From assembly GCF_030818695.1 (NCBI RefSeq), contig NZ_JAUTAR010000001.1, positions 3,218,501 through 3,282,500 of the forward strand: 64,000 bases of DNA, given 5' to 3'. The translations under genes were made by a program, and so were the position numbers. Shown here one piece after another: positions 53,099 through 61,178 of the stretch; the stretch's first letter is position 1, and every line of letters begins with the position of its first letter. The notes below the pieces were generated by a model. It was not told where the DNA came from and ran no database searches. It was given only the letters and a program-made list of their open reading frames with translations. The stretch is from Chryseobacterium sp. SORGH_AS_0447. GTDB taxonomy: Bacteria > Bacteroidota > Bacteroidia > Flavobacteriales > Weeksellaceae.

Positions 53099-53160
53099 TG
53101 TATCAATATGCAGACGGTAGTGTATCAAAATAAAGACAACATTTGTATCAAAAAACAGAC
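53099..53160 (-). promoter_or_regulatory. Three phased direct repeats, candidate operator
   Basis: Minus-strand units GTCTGTTTTTTGATACA (53144-53160), GTCTTTATTTTGATACA (53121-53137) and GTCTGCATATTGATACA (53099-53115), consensus GTCT-N6-TTGATACA. Spacing is 23 and 22 bp, about two helical turns, on the same face of the DNA. They sit about 32-93 bp upstream of the promoter box 53060-53067, an activator position. Confidence 0.6.
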
Positions 53161-53237
53161 AGATAATTTGAGATATTCGTACGAGAATTTACCTCGAAAA
53201 TTGATTTTTCGGGTTAGATGATTGCCTTAAATAATTA

Positions 53238-53849
53238 TTAATTGATTTTTTTGTAGACCTTAAAAAGATCAATAAGATTGTTAACGCCTAATTTGTTATA
53301 GATTCTCTTTTTGTAAGTAGCTACCGTTCCGGCTTTTACATCAAGAGCATTGGCAATTTCGAGATTTCCGGTACTTTCAACAAGCATATTAAAAACCTGA
53401 AGTTCCCGCTCCGACAGAATTTTTTCAGGATCTTTTTTAATGGGTTCGAAAGAAGCTTTTAGCAAGGCATCCGGATAATAATGCCCTTTTTCACAGATGG
53501 ATTGTACCGCATTGATGAGCATTTCATCATTGCTGAGCTTATTGAGATAGCCGTTTGCGCCCTCCTGAATATATTCCAGGCCTATATGTTCATTATAAGA
53601 AGTAAAAACCATGATCTTAATATCATGCCGGATCTGTTTTATTTCTTTGATCATATTTTTGTATGTACTTCCCTCCATTTCAATATCGAGAATCAGCAGA
53701 TCGAATGTATCCTGGTGAAGCTTTTCCTTCAGCTCATGATAATTCTCTGCAAAATCAATATAAAGTTCAGGAATATGCCGTTTTAAAATAGCTTGTGTGC
53801 CTACTCTAACGACTGAATGATCATCTGCTATAAGTAATTTTCTTTTCAT
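53238..53849 (-). CDS. LuxR/NarL-family response regulator
   Basis: 203 residues. The receiver domain has acidic Asp9/Asp10, phospho-acceptor Asp55 (LLILDIEMEG), Thr84 and Lys104 (YLNKLSNDE). The C-terminal LuxR-type helix-turn-helix (about 138-200, LSERELQVFNMLVE ... NLEIANALDVKAGTVATYKKRI) binds DNA. The ATG overlaps the sensor-kinase stop by 4 bp, so it is its cognate regulator. Candidate target sites lie 78-139 bp downstream of its stop. Confidence 0.93.
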   Translation of the reverse strand: MKRKLLIADDHSVVRVGTQAILKRHIPELYIDFAENYHELKEKLHQDTFDLLILDIEMEGSTYKNMIKEIKQIRHDIKIMVFTSYNEHIGLEYIQEGANGYLNKLSNDEMLINAVQSICEKGHYYPDALLKASFEPIKKDPEKILSERELQVFNMLVESTGNLEIANALDVKAGTVATYKKRIYNKLGVNNLIDLFKVYKKIN

Positions 53850-56827
53850 CTGCCCTCATTAAAAAGTCTTATTTTAACTACCGTTCCCGCAGGTTTATTT
53901 TCCGTAAAGCTGATTTCCGCATGCATCTTCTTGATCAGCTGAATTACCATATGCAATCCCAGACCATAATCTTTAAAGACAAATTTTTCGGTATCGGTAC
54001 TTTTGAAAACTTCAGAATAATAGGTTATCTGTTCGCGGGACATCCCTTTTCCGGTATCGAATATAGTAATTTCCACTGCATTTTTTACTACCACAGCACG
54101 GATCGTGATATGGCCCTGCTCTGTATTTTTTACCGCATTGTCCAGTATATTATGAATTACGGGAGCCAATATTCTTCTGCTGGTCTTTATTTTTACAGAT
54201 GCATCATACATTTTGATGATGTCAATCTTTTTACTGGCAGCCATCTGCTCAAAAAGTAATCTTTTGTCATCCAGCAGTTCACTCAACGGATATTCTTCGT
54301 CTTCCCATACATCAGTTTCCTTAAACAGTTTTGTATACTCTTTTAAATCGGAGGTGAACTTAAACAGCTGTTCTGAAGTTTTATAGATTTCGTTGAAATA
54401 TTGCTTCTGTAATTCGGCGTCCTTTTCATGATTGAGCTGCTGCGATATGGAAACGATAAACCTAATCGGGGTCGTAATGTCATGGCTTATGCTTTCTATG
54501 ATTTTCTGCTGGTATTCGTACTCCTTCTGCAATTTTGTCTCTGTGATCTTAAGCTTGTGTTCTTCGCTGTTAAGGTTTTCTTTCAACTTCCGGTTGATAC
54601 TGATGAGGTAGTGCGTGTTGACGTAGACTATTCCTGCAATGAAGGCTATCACCAGAAGGATCATAAGGACTTTAAAGAACCAGGTCTGGTAGAATAGCGG
54701 CTGTATTTCGATAAATAGGCTTTTATAAGCGAAGACGCCTCGTTCGGAAGTCAAAAACCGGATCGACAAAGTATAGTTTCCGGGAGGCAGTGCATTCAGA
54801 GAAAATCTGCGATCGTTTCTTATCGTTTCCCATACTCCGGATTTGCTGTTGCTAAGCCGGGCTTCCAGGTAAATATTGTCAGTATTGTAATAATAAGGAA
54901 AATCCAGATAAATTTCAGCCGTACGGTAATCACTTCTGATGCGCAGCGTATCTTTAAAGGTTATTTTTTTCTGATCCACCTGAGCTCTTTCAAGAAAGAG
55001 CTGACCTTTTTCAGGATAATGCGTTTTTACTTCCTCAGGTTTAAAAAATACAAACCCTTCCATGGACGGGAATACGAAATTTCCATCTGGCAGAATGGTT
55101 CCGGATGGGCTGGAACTCCCGTTAAATTCGTTCCCACGCAGCCCTTCATCTTTGGTAAAGCGGTAATAGGTAACTTTTGACTTTTTATCGACGGCAAAGT
55201 TGAGCAGGGATTGCCGTGAAACTTTGAAGAGGCCATTATTGGAAGAAATCCAGTAAAAACCGAAACGATCCTGCAACAGATGATGGGCACTCGCCAGATA
55301 GCCGTTCCGATCATAGGGCATTCTAAAGAGTCTATCGTTTTTTATAAGGAAGAAACCTCTGTTGTAGGTTGTCAGCCAAAAATTCCCATCCGCGGTCTGC
55401 TGAATTTCCTTTACCGGAATGCCTTTGCCAAAATGTTTTATAAGAGTATGATCCGAAAGCGACAAAAGATAAATTCCGTTTCCGGTGCCTACATAGATGC
55501 TGCTTTTATCCCTTTCTCTGACGAAAACAATCGGCAAACTGGATCTGAATATTTTTTTGGAGTGATTGAATCGATCATTATCAAACAAAAAGAGATCATA
55601 ATAACGGTATTTGAGATCTGCCATGCTGACGGCAAAGCTTTGATTGATTTTAAACAATGCATCAACATTCCGGCCCGGAAAACTTATCGAATCATGTTTT
55701 TTATATTGTGAAGCCGAATATCTTCGGTGTATTTTATTGAAATCAACATATAAAATATTACGGGAATGATCGTAAGCCATGAAGCGTCTGTCATAATTCG
55801 GATTGGAAGTAAAAATTCTTTTGACTGTACTCTGACGGTACTCAAAACCGCTTTTGGTTATTACTGAACGTTTACCGAAGGGTAAAGCTTCATAAACTGC
55901 TTCATTGGTAAAAGGAATGTTTTTCTGGGGAATATAAAATGCAGACAGCCGGATCACCTGGAGTCCTTTTATAAGGCTTCCGAGATAAAGCTGTCGGGAT
56001 TCTTCATCAAAAAACAGAGAAGATAAAAACTGCTTATCTATATCATCATATTTCAGAAGAAACTGAAGAACCGGCTGGTCACGAAGCCTCTTACCATAAT
56101 AAATATTTCCGCTGTTAATAACCAAAACCTGCCCTGTTCCCTGATGCCAGTAGATTTTAGATTGGGGATGATTAAAGAGGGAAGGCTTGCTATCATAAGA
56201 TATGCTGCCATCTTTCAGAATAAGTGTTCTGCGGTTCTTTATGTCCGGAAAATAAAGCGTATTGCCGAAAGCAAAGGCATTTTTCAATCTGTTGAAGCGA
56301 AAATCCGAAAAGATATTTTTATCAGGTTTACCAGTTCTCCTACAGATGATGTTTTGATTATTAAAAATATAAGTTGCAGAATCTGTTTTTACGTAATAAG
56401 AGTTGGTTTCAGGAAAAAATTCACCGGTAGGCCGGTTCTTGTAGTATCTTTTGTATTGCTTTCCACCGTGCATGTAGTAAGTCTTTTCCACTTTTCCTTC
56501 CGGCAGCACTTTAACGGTTCTCTCCGCAATCAGGATACAATTTTCAGCATTATTATTAAAGCAGATAATATCGTTTTTTGGAGATTTTAAAAAGTTTTCG
56601 AAAACTAAATTCTTTGTATTGATATGATTAAAAGCGATAAAATTCTTTCCGTCGTATCTTACTATACCACCATCAGTTGACAGCCATAAAAAACCGTATC
56701 GGTCCTTTATAATATCTTTGATTCCATTTTGCGGAAGGCCATTATCCATGCTGTAAAAGTCGGAGGTGAAATTTTGAGCTGGAGAAAACAGGGAAAAGAG
56801 CAAAAGAATGCAGTAGCAAAATTTCAT
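53846..56827 (-). CDS. Sensor histidine kinase with periplasmic propeller domain
   Basis: 993 residues. The signal-like N-terminus is followed by a large periplasmic two-component-regulator propeller (starts FYSMDNGLPQNGIKDIIKDRYGFLWLSTDGGI), a Y_Y_Y-type beta domain (about 620-705) and one membrane helix (about 712-735). Then come a coiled coil and a kinase: His782 (ESISHDITTP), the N box around 890 (HNILDNAVKN), G1 DTGKGM and G2 GLGLHM. Unlike hybrid SusR-type regulators, the output regulator is a separate overlapping gene. Ligand unknown. Promoter TATATTTG 32 nt upstream. Confidence 0.92.
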   Translation of the reverse strand: MKFCYCILLLFSLFSPAQNFTSDFYSMDNGLPQNGIKDIIKDRYGFLWLSTDGGIVRYDGKNFIAFNHINTKNLVFENFLKSPKNDIICFNNNAENCILIAERTVKVLPEGKVEKTYYMHGGKQYKRYYKNRPTGEFFPETNSYYVKTDSATYIFNNQNIICRRTGKPDKNIFSDFRFNRLKNAFAFGNTLYFPDIKNRRTLILKDGSISYDSKPSLFNHPQSKIYWHQGTGQVLVINSGNIYYGKRLRDQPVLQFLLKYDDIDKQFLSSLFFDEESRQLYLGSLIKGLQVIRLSAFYIPQKNIPFTNEAVYEALPFGKRSVITKSGFEYRQSTVKRIFTSNPNYDRRFMAYDHSRNILYVDFNKIHRRYSASQYKKHDSISFPGRNVDALFKINQSFAVSMADLKYRYYDLFLFDNDRFNHSKKIFRSSLPIVFVRERDKSSIYVGTGNGIYLLSLSDHTLIKHFGKGIPVKEIQQTADGNFWLTTYNRGFFLIKNDRLFRMPYDRNGYLASAHHLLQDRFGFYWISSNNGLFKVSRQSLLNFAVDKKSKVTYYRFTKDEGLRGNEFNGSSSPSGTILPDGNFVFPSMEGFVFFKPEEVKTHYPEKGQLFLERAQVDQKKITFKDTLRIRSDYRTAEIYLDFPYYYNTDNIYLEARLSNSKSGVWETIRNDRRFSLNALPPGNYTLSIRFLTSERGVFAYKSLFIEIQPLFYQTWFFKVLMILLVIAFIAGIVYVNTHYLISINRKLKENLNSEEHKLKITETKLQKEYEYQQKIIESISHDITTPIRFIVSISQQLNHEKDAELQKQYFNEIYKTSEQLFKFTSDLKEYTKLFKETDVWEDEEYPLSELLDDKRLLFEQMAASKKIDIIKMYDASVKIKTSRRILAPVIHNILDNAVKNTEQGHITIRAVVVKNAVEITIFDTGKGMSREQITYYSEVFKSTDTEKFVFKDYGLGLHMVIQLIKKMHAEISFTENKPAGTVVKIRLFNEGR

Positions 56828-56859
56828 TATAGATAAATAACCGTGATTGTATTATTCTG

Positions 56860-56867
56860 CAAATATA
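56860..56867 (-). promoter_or_regulatory. Sensor kinase promoter -7 box
   Basis: Exact TATATTTG on the minus strand, 32 nt before the ATG. Confidence 0.5.
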
Positions 56868-57035
56868 GGATAAAAACGCTTCTTACCACCGGTGTGACCG
56901 TTCATCAGCTGCCATCTTCGATTCCTGGGATAATACAGAATAAAGTTTCGTTGAATTCAGATTAAAAGGTGCGCAGCAATTTTTAAATCTTTGGTTCTAT
57001 TCTTTTTGCATTTTTATTATCTACATAAAAATTTT

Positions 57036-57064
57036 AAAAAAAGCCATCTCAGTTTTGAGACGGC
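57036..57064 (-). terminator. Terminator of the starch-utilisation operon
   Basis: Minus strand GCCGTCTCA, loop AAAC, TGAGATGGC, then T7, about 44 bp after the MFS gene stop (one stem mismatch). Confidence 0.75.
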
Positions 57065-57107
57065 CTTCTAGATTTTTTAAGGTTAATCATTAGGAATAAC
57101 TGTTGAA

Positions 57108-58523
57108 TTAAAAATGCACCTGCTGGATTTCCTCTTCGATTTCTTTTGGGGTTTCATCTTCGGATCTGATGAAAATCAGGGTCAGGATGGCTCCTAACAA
57201 CATGCAGATTCCGCCGACGACTACATAATCGATGGCCATTTTACCGAAAACACTGCTTACGATAGGGCCGCCGAAAAGCCCGTTGATGATCTGCGGGATC
57301 ACAATAAAGAAGTTGAAGATTCCCATGTACACCCCCATTTTCTTCTGCGGGATCATTTCGATCAGCATGGCGTAAGGCATAGCCAGGATACTTGCCCAGG
57401 CAAAGCCTAATCCGATCATGGAAATCCAGAGGAGATCCGTATTTTTAATGAAATACATCAGGATCAGCCCGGTTCCCCCGAAAGCCAGGGCCAGGGCGTG
57501 GGTCTGCTTCTTCCCGATCCATTTCGCCAATGGCGTCAGGATAAAGGCGAACGGAATTGCCCACAGATTGTACATTCCGAACAGCTTGCCCGTGAGGTCA
57601 CCCGCATCGTTGAATGCCTTGGAATGGGTATCGTCCGGAGACAATCCGAAATGATGGGTTGCCAGCGCGCTAGTGGTGAATACCCACATGGTAAAAAGAG
57701 CAAACCAGGAGAAAAACTGTACGATGCCGAGCCTTTTCATCTGGGGCGGAATATTGGAAAAGTCCTTGAAAATGTCCATAAACTTTGATGGGGGTGCAAT
57801 TTCTTTTCCTCCTTCAAAAGCGGCAAATTCTTCCGGTGAATATTCTTTTGTCGTTATGATAGTATAGATAATGGTCAGGAGTAGAAATCCGGCTCCTACA
57901 TAAAATGAATAGATCACATTATCTGCTACAAAACCTTCCGCCGCCACATTTGAAACTCCCAGCTGCGTAAGCCAATCCGGCAGATAAGAACCGATAACGG
58001 CACCAATCCCGATCAAGATGGTCTGTACCGAAAAGCCGATGGTTCCCTGATGTTTCGGCAGCATATCGCCCACCAAAGCGCGGAACGGTTCCATCGCCAC
58101 ATTGATGGAGGCATCCATCATCGCCAGGAAAATGACTGCCAAAAGCAATACATTCGCCGCCATCATCTGGGTTGCCGACGCCGCGTTCGGGAGCATGACC
58201 AGTCCGATGGCACAAAGAACGGCACCGATGAGGAAATACGGCTTTCTTCTTCCGAGCGGACTCCAGGTGTTGTCGCCCATATGCCCGATGATCGGCTGGA
58301 CGATCAGTCCCGTAACCGGAGCTACCAGCCAGAACCATGACAGCTCGTGGACATCGGCTCCGAAGTTGGCCAGGATCCGGCTGGCATTCCCATTCTGCAG
58401 CCCGAAAGCCATCTGGATTCCCAAAAAGCCCATGCTCATATTAATGATCTGAAGCATGGATAAATTTGGTTTTTTCACTCTTCCGAATTTTCCGGAATCG
58501 TGTTTTCCTGTTATTTCCGCCAT
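57108..58523 (-). CDS. MFS transporter, SLC45/maltose type
   Basis: 471 residues, 12 membrane helices. NMSMGFLGIQMAFGLQNGN and GHMGDNTWSPLGRRKPYFLIGA are typical of the disaccharide (maltose/sucrose)-proton symporter group of MFS. The genes just upstream encode GH13 and GH97 enzymes, so maltose or maltodextrin import across the inner membrane is the likely role. The start overlaps the preceding stop by 1 bp (TAATG). Confidence 0.88.
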   Translation of the reverse strand: MAEITGKHDSGKFGRVKKPNLSMLQIINMSMGFLGIQMAFGLQNGNASRILANFGADVHELSWFWLVAPVTGLIVQPIIGHMGDNTWSPLGRRKPYFLIGAVLCAIGLVMLPNAASATQMMAANVLLLAVIFLAMMDASINVAMEPFRALVGDMLPKHQGTIGFSVQTILIGIGAVIGSYLPDWLTQLGVSNVAAEGFVADNVIYSFYVGAGFLLLTIIYTIITTKEYSPEEFAAFEGGKEIAPPSKFMDIFKDFSNIPPQMKRLGIVQFFSWFALFTMWVFTTSALATHHFGLSPDDTHSKAFNDAGDLTGKLFGMYNLWAIPFAFILTPLAKWIGKKQTHALALAFGGTGLILMYFIKNTDLLWISMIGLGFAWASILAMPYAMLIEMIPQKKMGVYMGIFNFFIVIPQIINGLFGGPIVSSVFGKMAIDYVVVGGICMLLGAILTLIFIRSEDETPKEIEEEIQQVHF

Positions 58524-59035
58524 TATTTTTTCAGTTTTTGAATTAATACCTCTTCAATCGGCGCTTTTTCGGCAACCACTTTATCCACCACTTCATTCGG
58601 AACGGTCATGGAAAGGACGTATTGCCTGATCTTCCACTGCCCGTTGATTTTTTCCACCACTCCAGAGCCGCGGCAGATCTTCATCTGGGTATCGAGCAGC
58701 TCATCGAACCAGGCGAGTTTTCCGTCTTTACTGAAATAGATATTCCTTTTTAATGCAGTGAAGTTCCAGGTGGATTTTTTATCGAAATACGGCTTTGCCC
58801 AAACCATAAAGGCTTTTTTGTCCCAGACTTCCGTAGCATCGGTCCCGATGAAGGTGGATTCGTCGGCGAAATAATTGAAGTAGGTCTTGAAATCGGCTTT
58901 TGCTGCGGCGGCATTGAAACCGTCAAGCATGGTACCTATGGCCGTTTTTTCACCGGCGTATTTTGCCTGCGCTGAAACAGCTGAAAAGCCCAGCATCAGC
59001 AGCAGAAAGGTAAATAATAAGGTTGTTTTTTTCAT
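58523..59035 (-). CDS. Exported NTF2-like (SnoaL-type) protein
   Basis: 170 residues with a signal peptide (KKTTLLFTFLLLMLGFSAVSAQ). A SnoaL/DUF4440-type cone fold (FNYFADESTFIGTDATEVWDK ... RGSGVVEKINGQWKIRQY) binds small hydrophobic ligands in known members; its role here is unknown. The ATG at 59035 gives a normal signal peptide; an upstream start adding ten residues is rejected. It is translationally coupled to the MFS gene. Confidence 0.8.
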   Translation of the reverse strand: MKKTTLLFTFLLLMLGFSAVSAQAKYAGEKTAIGTMLDGFNAAAAKADFKTYFNYFADESTFIGTDATEVWDKKAFMVWAKPYFDKKSTWNFTALKRNIYFSKDGKLAWFDELLDTQMKICRGSGVVEKINGQWKIRQYVLSMTVPNEVVDKVVAEKAPIEEVLIQKLKK

Positions 59036-59058
59036 GTTGGATTGTAGTTGTTGTTTAC

Positions 59059-59087
59059 ACCTCATAGGTTTTGAAAACCTATGAGGT
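59059..59087. repeat. Perfect palindrome ACCTCATAGG type
   Basis: ACCTCATAGGTTTT-G-AAAACCTATGAGGT, 14-bp arms, between the GH13 and NTF2-like genes. No T tract, so probably a repeat rather than a terminator; same layout as 39406-39437. Confidence 0.75.
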
Positions 59088-59094
59088 TTGTCTG

Positions 59095-60951
59095 TTATTT
59101 AAGTTCAATGACCATTGAGGTTTTTCCCGGAATGACGAAATTGTTTCTAATGGAAAATTCTTTTCCCGAGATGATATCTTTTCCTGCGGTGAATGGATTC
59201 AGGGATTCTGCAAAATGTTTTACGTCGACCGACTGATCCTTATCACTGTTATTCAGAACCACCATGACGCTTTCTTTGTCGTTGTACCTGAAGTAGACAA
59301 AAACATTATCCCGGGGAACGAAATTTTTGGTTTTCCCGGTATGGATGACGTCCTTCCCTTTTCGCCAGTTCAGCAGTTTCCGGGTAAACTGGTAAAACTC
59401 CTTCTGCTCAGCGGTTTGGGATGAAGGATCAAAAGCATTCTGCGGATCGGTTTTCCAGCCTCCGGGGAAATCCCTGCGGATATCGGCATCTCCGCCTTTG
59501 TTTTTATCGCCCCGCATACCGGTCTCGGTTCCGTAATAGATCTGGGGAATACCGCGCACTGTAGAAATCACGGTAAGTGCCATTTTATAGGCTTTCGGAT
59601 CGGCGTTGAAGATCTCATTCCACCTTTCGGTATCGTGGTTTTCGAAGAAGACCATCACGTTGTTGATGTCCGGATATAGAAAATCGCTGGCCAGACTGCT
59701 GTAAATCCTACTCATCCCGCTGTCCCAGCCGTCATTTTCCCTGAGAGCTTTGGGCAGATCGCCGTACAGCATAAAATCCATTACGGACGGAAGATGGGAA
59801 TTGTAATGGGCAGCTTCGCCGGTTTTGGAATCCTTCTGCCAGGCGGAGATGTAGGCCGGGCTGCTGAGCCAGGTCTCCCCTACAATGTTGAACTTCGGGT
59901 ATTCATCGGTGATGGCTTTGGCCCATTGGGCCATGGCTTCCTTGTCGTTGTAAGGATAGGTATCTACCCGGAATCCGCCAAGCTCGGCATATTCGATCCA
60001 CCAGATGGCGTTTTGGGTAAGGTATTTCAGTACTAATGGATTGCTTTGGTTGATGTCGGGCATGCTGGTATCAAACCATCCGTCCAGGGCTATTTTTTTA
60101 TCGATATCGGAAGCATTGGTATCGAACTGTGTTGTCGTTTTATAATTGGAGCGCTGAAATCCGTCTTTTCCATCCTCGAACCAATGGATCCAGTCTTTGG
60201 TCGGCAGGTCTTTGATCATCCAGTGGGAGATTCCCCAATGGTTGGTTACATAATCCATTACGAGCTTCATGTTCCGCTGGTTGAGCTTGCGGGACAGTTC
60301 CCGGTACTCTTCATTGGTACCGTACCGGCCGTCGATTTTGTAGAGGTCGGTCTGTGCATAGCCGTGGTAGGAATAGACTTTCTCGTTGTCTTCATTCACC
60401 GGGGTAAGCCAGACTGAGGTGGCACCTAAGTTCTGAATATAATCGAGATTGTTGATGATTCCCCTGAGGTCTCCGCCGTGGCGTCCGTTGGGAAGGCTGC
60501 GGTTGACTTTTTCGGTAAGGTCAGGTCTGGAATCGTTTTTTTCGTCGCCGTTGGCAAAACGGTCGGGCATGATGAGGTACATGACATCTTTTGAGGTGAA
60601 CGATTCCCGGTCGGCAGAGTTTGGATTTCTCTGTTTGATTTCGTACGTGTAAGAACCTATTTTTTTCCTGCCGTTTTTAACGGTAATATTAAATTTTGGT
60701 ACATTGATTTCATTGGTGTTTACCGTTACGAAAACGTAGTTCGGGTTTTCCACTTTTTTTATGTCTTTTACCTGAACGCCATCCGAAAGTTCGAGTTGAT
60801 TATTGGCAATATCTTTTCCGTAAACCAGGATCTGAAGTTCCGGGTTTTTCATTCCTTTCCACCAAAATGCCGGTTCTACGCGGTCCAGTGCTTTCTGGGA
60901 AAATGCCAGGGAAGCCGCCGAAAGGGCAAAGGTGATGTATATTTTTTTCAT
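59095..60951 (-). CDS. GH13 alpha-amylase / neopullulanase (SusA-like)
   Basis: 618 residues. Signal peptide, an N-terminal cyclomaltodextrinase-type beta domain (about 22-105), then the GH13 barrel: MDYVTNH, GFRVDT (nucleophile Asp330), NIVGETW (acid/base Glu359) and FFENHDTERW (Asp440), and a C-terminal beta domain. It hydrolyses alpha-1,4 glucans, probably maltodextrins in the periplasm. It is positioned between GH97 and the maltose-type transporter, as in sus-like starch loci. Confidence 0.93.
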   Translation of the reverse strand: MKKIYITFALSAASLAFSQKALDRVEPAFWWKGMKNPELQILVYGKDIANNQLELSDGVQVKDIKKVENPNYVFVTVNTNEINVPKFNITVKNGRKKIGSYTYEIKQRNPNSADRESFTSKDVMYLIMPDRFANGDEKNDSRPDLTEKVNRSLPNGRHGGDLRGIINNLDYIQNLGATSVWLTPVNEDNEKVYSYHGYAQTDLYKIDGRYGTNEEYRELSRKLNQRNMKLVMDYVTNHWGISHWMIKDLPTKDWIHWFEDGKDGFQRSNYKTTTQFDTNASDIDKKIALDGWFDTSMPDINQSNPLVLKYLTQNAIWWIEYAELGGFRVDTYPYNDKEAMAQWAKAITDEYPKFNIVGETWLSSPAYISAWQKDSKTGEAAHYNSHLPSVMDFMLYGDLPKALRENDGWDSGMSRIYSSLASDFLYPDINNVMVFFENHDTERWNEIFNADPKAYKMALTVISTVRGIPQIYYGTETGMRGDKNKGGDADIRRDFPGGWKTDPQNAFDPSSQTAEQKEFYQFTRKLLNWRKGKDVIHTGKTKNFVPRDNVFVYFRYNDKESVMVVLNNSDKDQSVDVKHFAESLNPFTAGKDIISGKEFSIRNNFVIPGKTSMVIELK

Positions 60952-61064
60952 ATTTTACTATTCTTGAATCAGTGTCGCTTTGAAAATATCCACCGAAATG
61001 CTGTTTTGTTTTCAGGACTCCGGATGTATTTTCATGAGGTTTTATTAAAAAGCCCTCCGCCCAT

Positions 61065-61148
61065 AGCCCCGATCGCAGCGGTTACCCCACAGTGGGATGG
61101 CAAAGCGGCGGCGCGAGGAGTATGAGCAGAGAGCGGGAAAAAGCTCCT
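61065..61148 (+). ncRNA. Conserved ~85-bp structured element, copy B
   Basis: Same element as 41218-41302: AGCCCCGATCGCAGCGG, TTACCCCACAGTGGG, GAGGAGTATGAGC and GCTCCT. As in copy A it adjoins a minus-strand terminator. Transcription strand unknown. Confidence 0.5.
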
Positions 61149-61169
61149 GAAAACAAGGGTCTTCAGGAG
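61138..61169 (-). terminator. Terminator after GH97
   Basis: Minus strand CTCCTGAA, loop, TTCAGGAG, C, T5. It is 10 bp after the GH97 stop; some readthrough to GH13 is still possible. Confidence 0.65.
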
Positions 61170-61178
61170 GCTTCCGTT

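Noticed and set aside
53099..53160. Possible short CRISPR remnant
   Set aside because: Only three 17-bp units with 5-6 bp between them; spacing fits an operator, not spacers.
59059..59087. Terminator between GH13 and the NTF2-like gene
   Set aside because: The palindrome lacks a T tract on either strand, so it is listed as a repeat instead.
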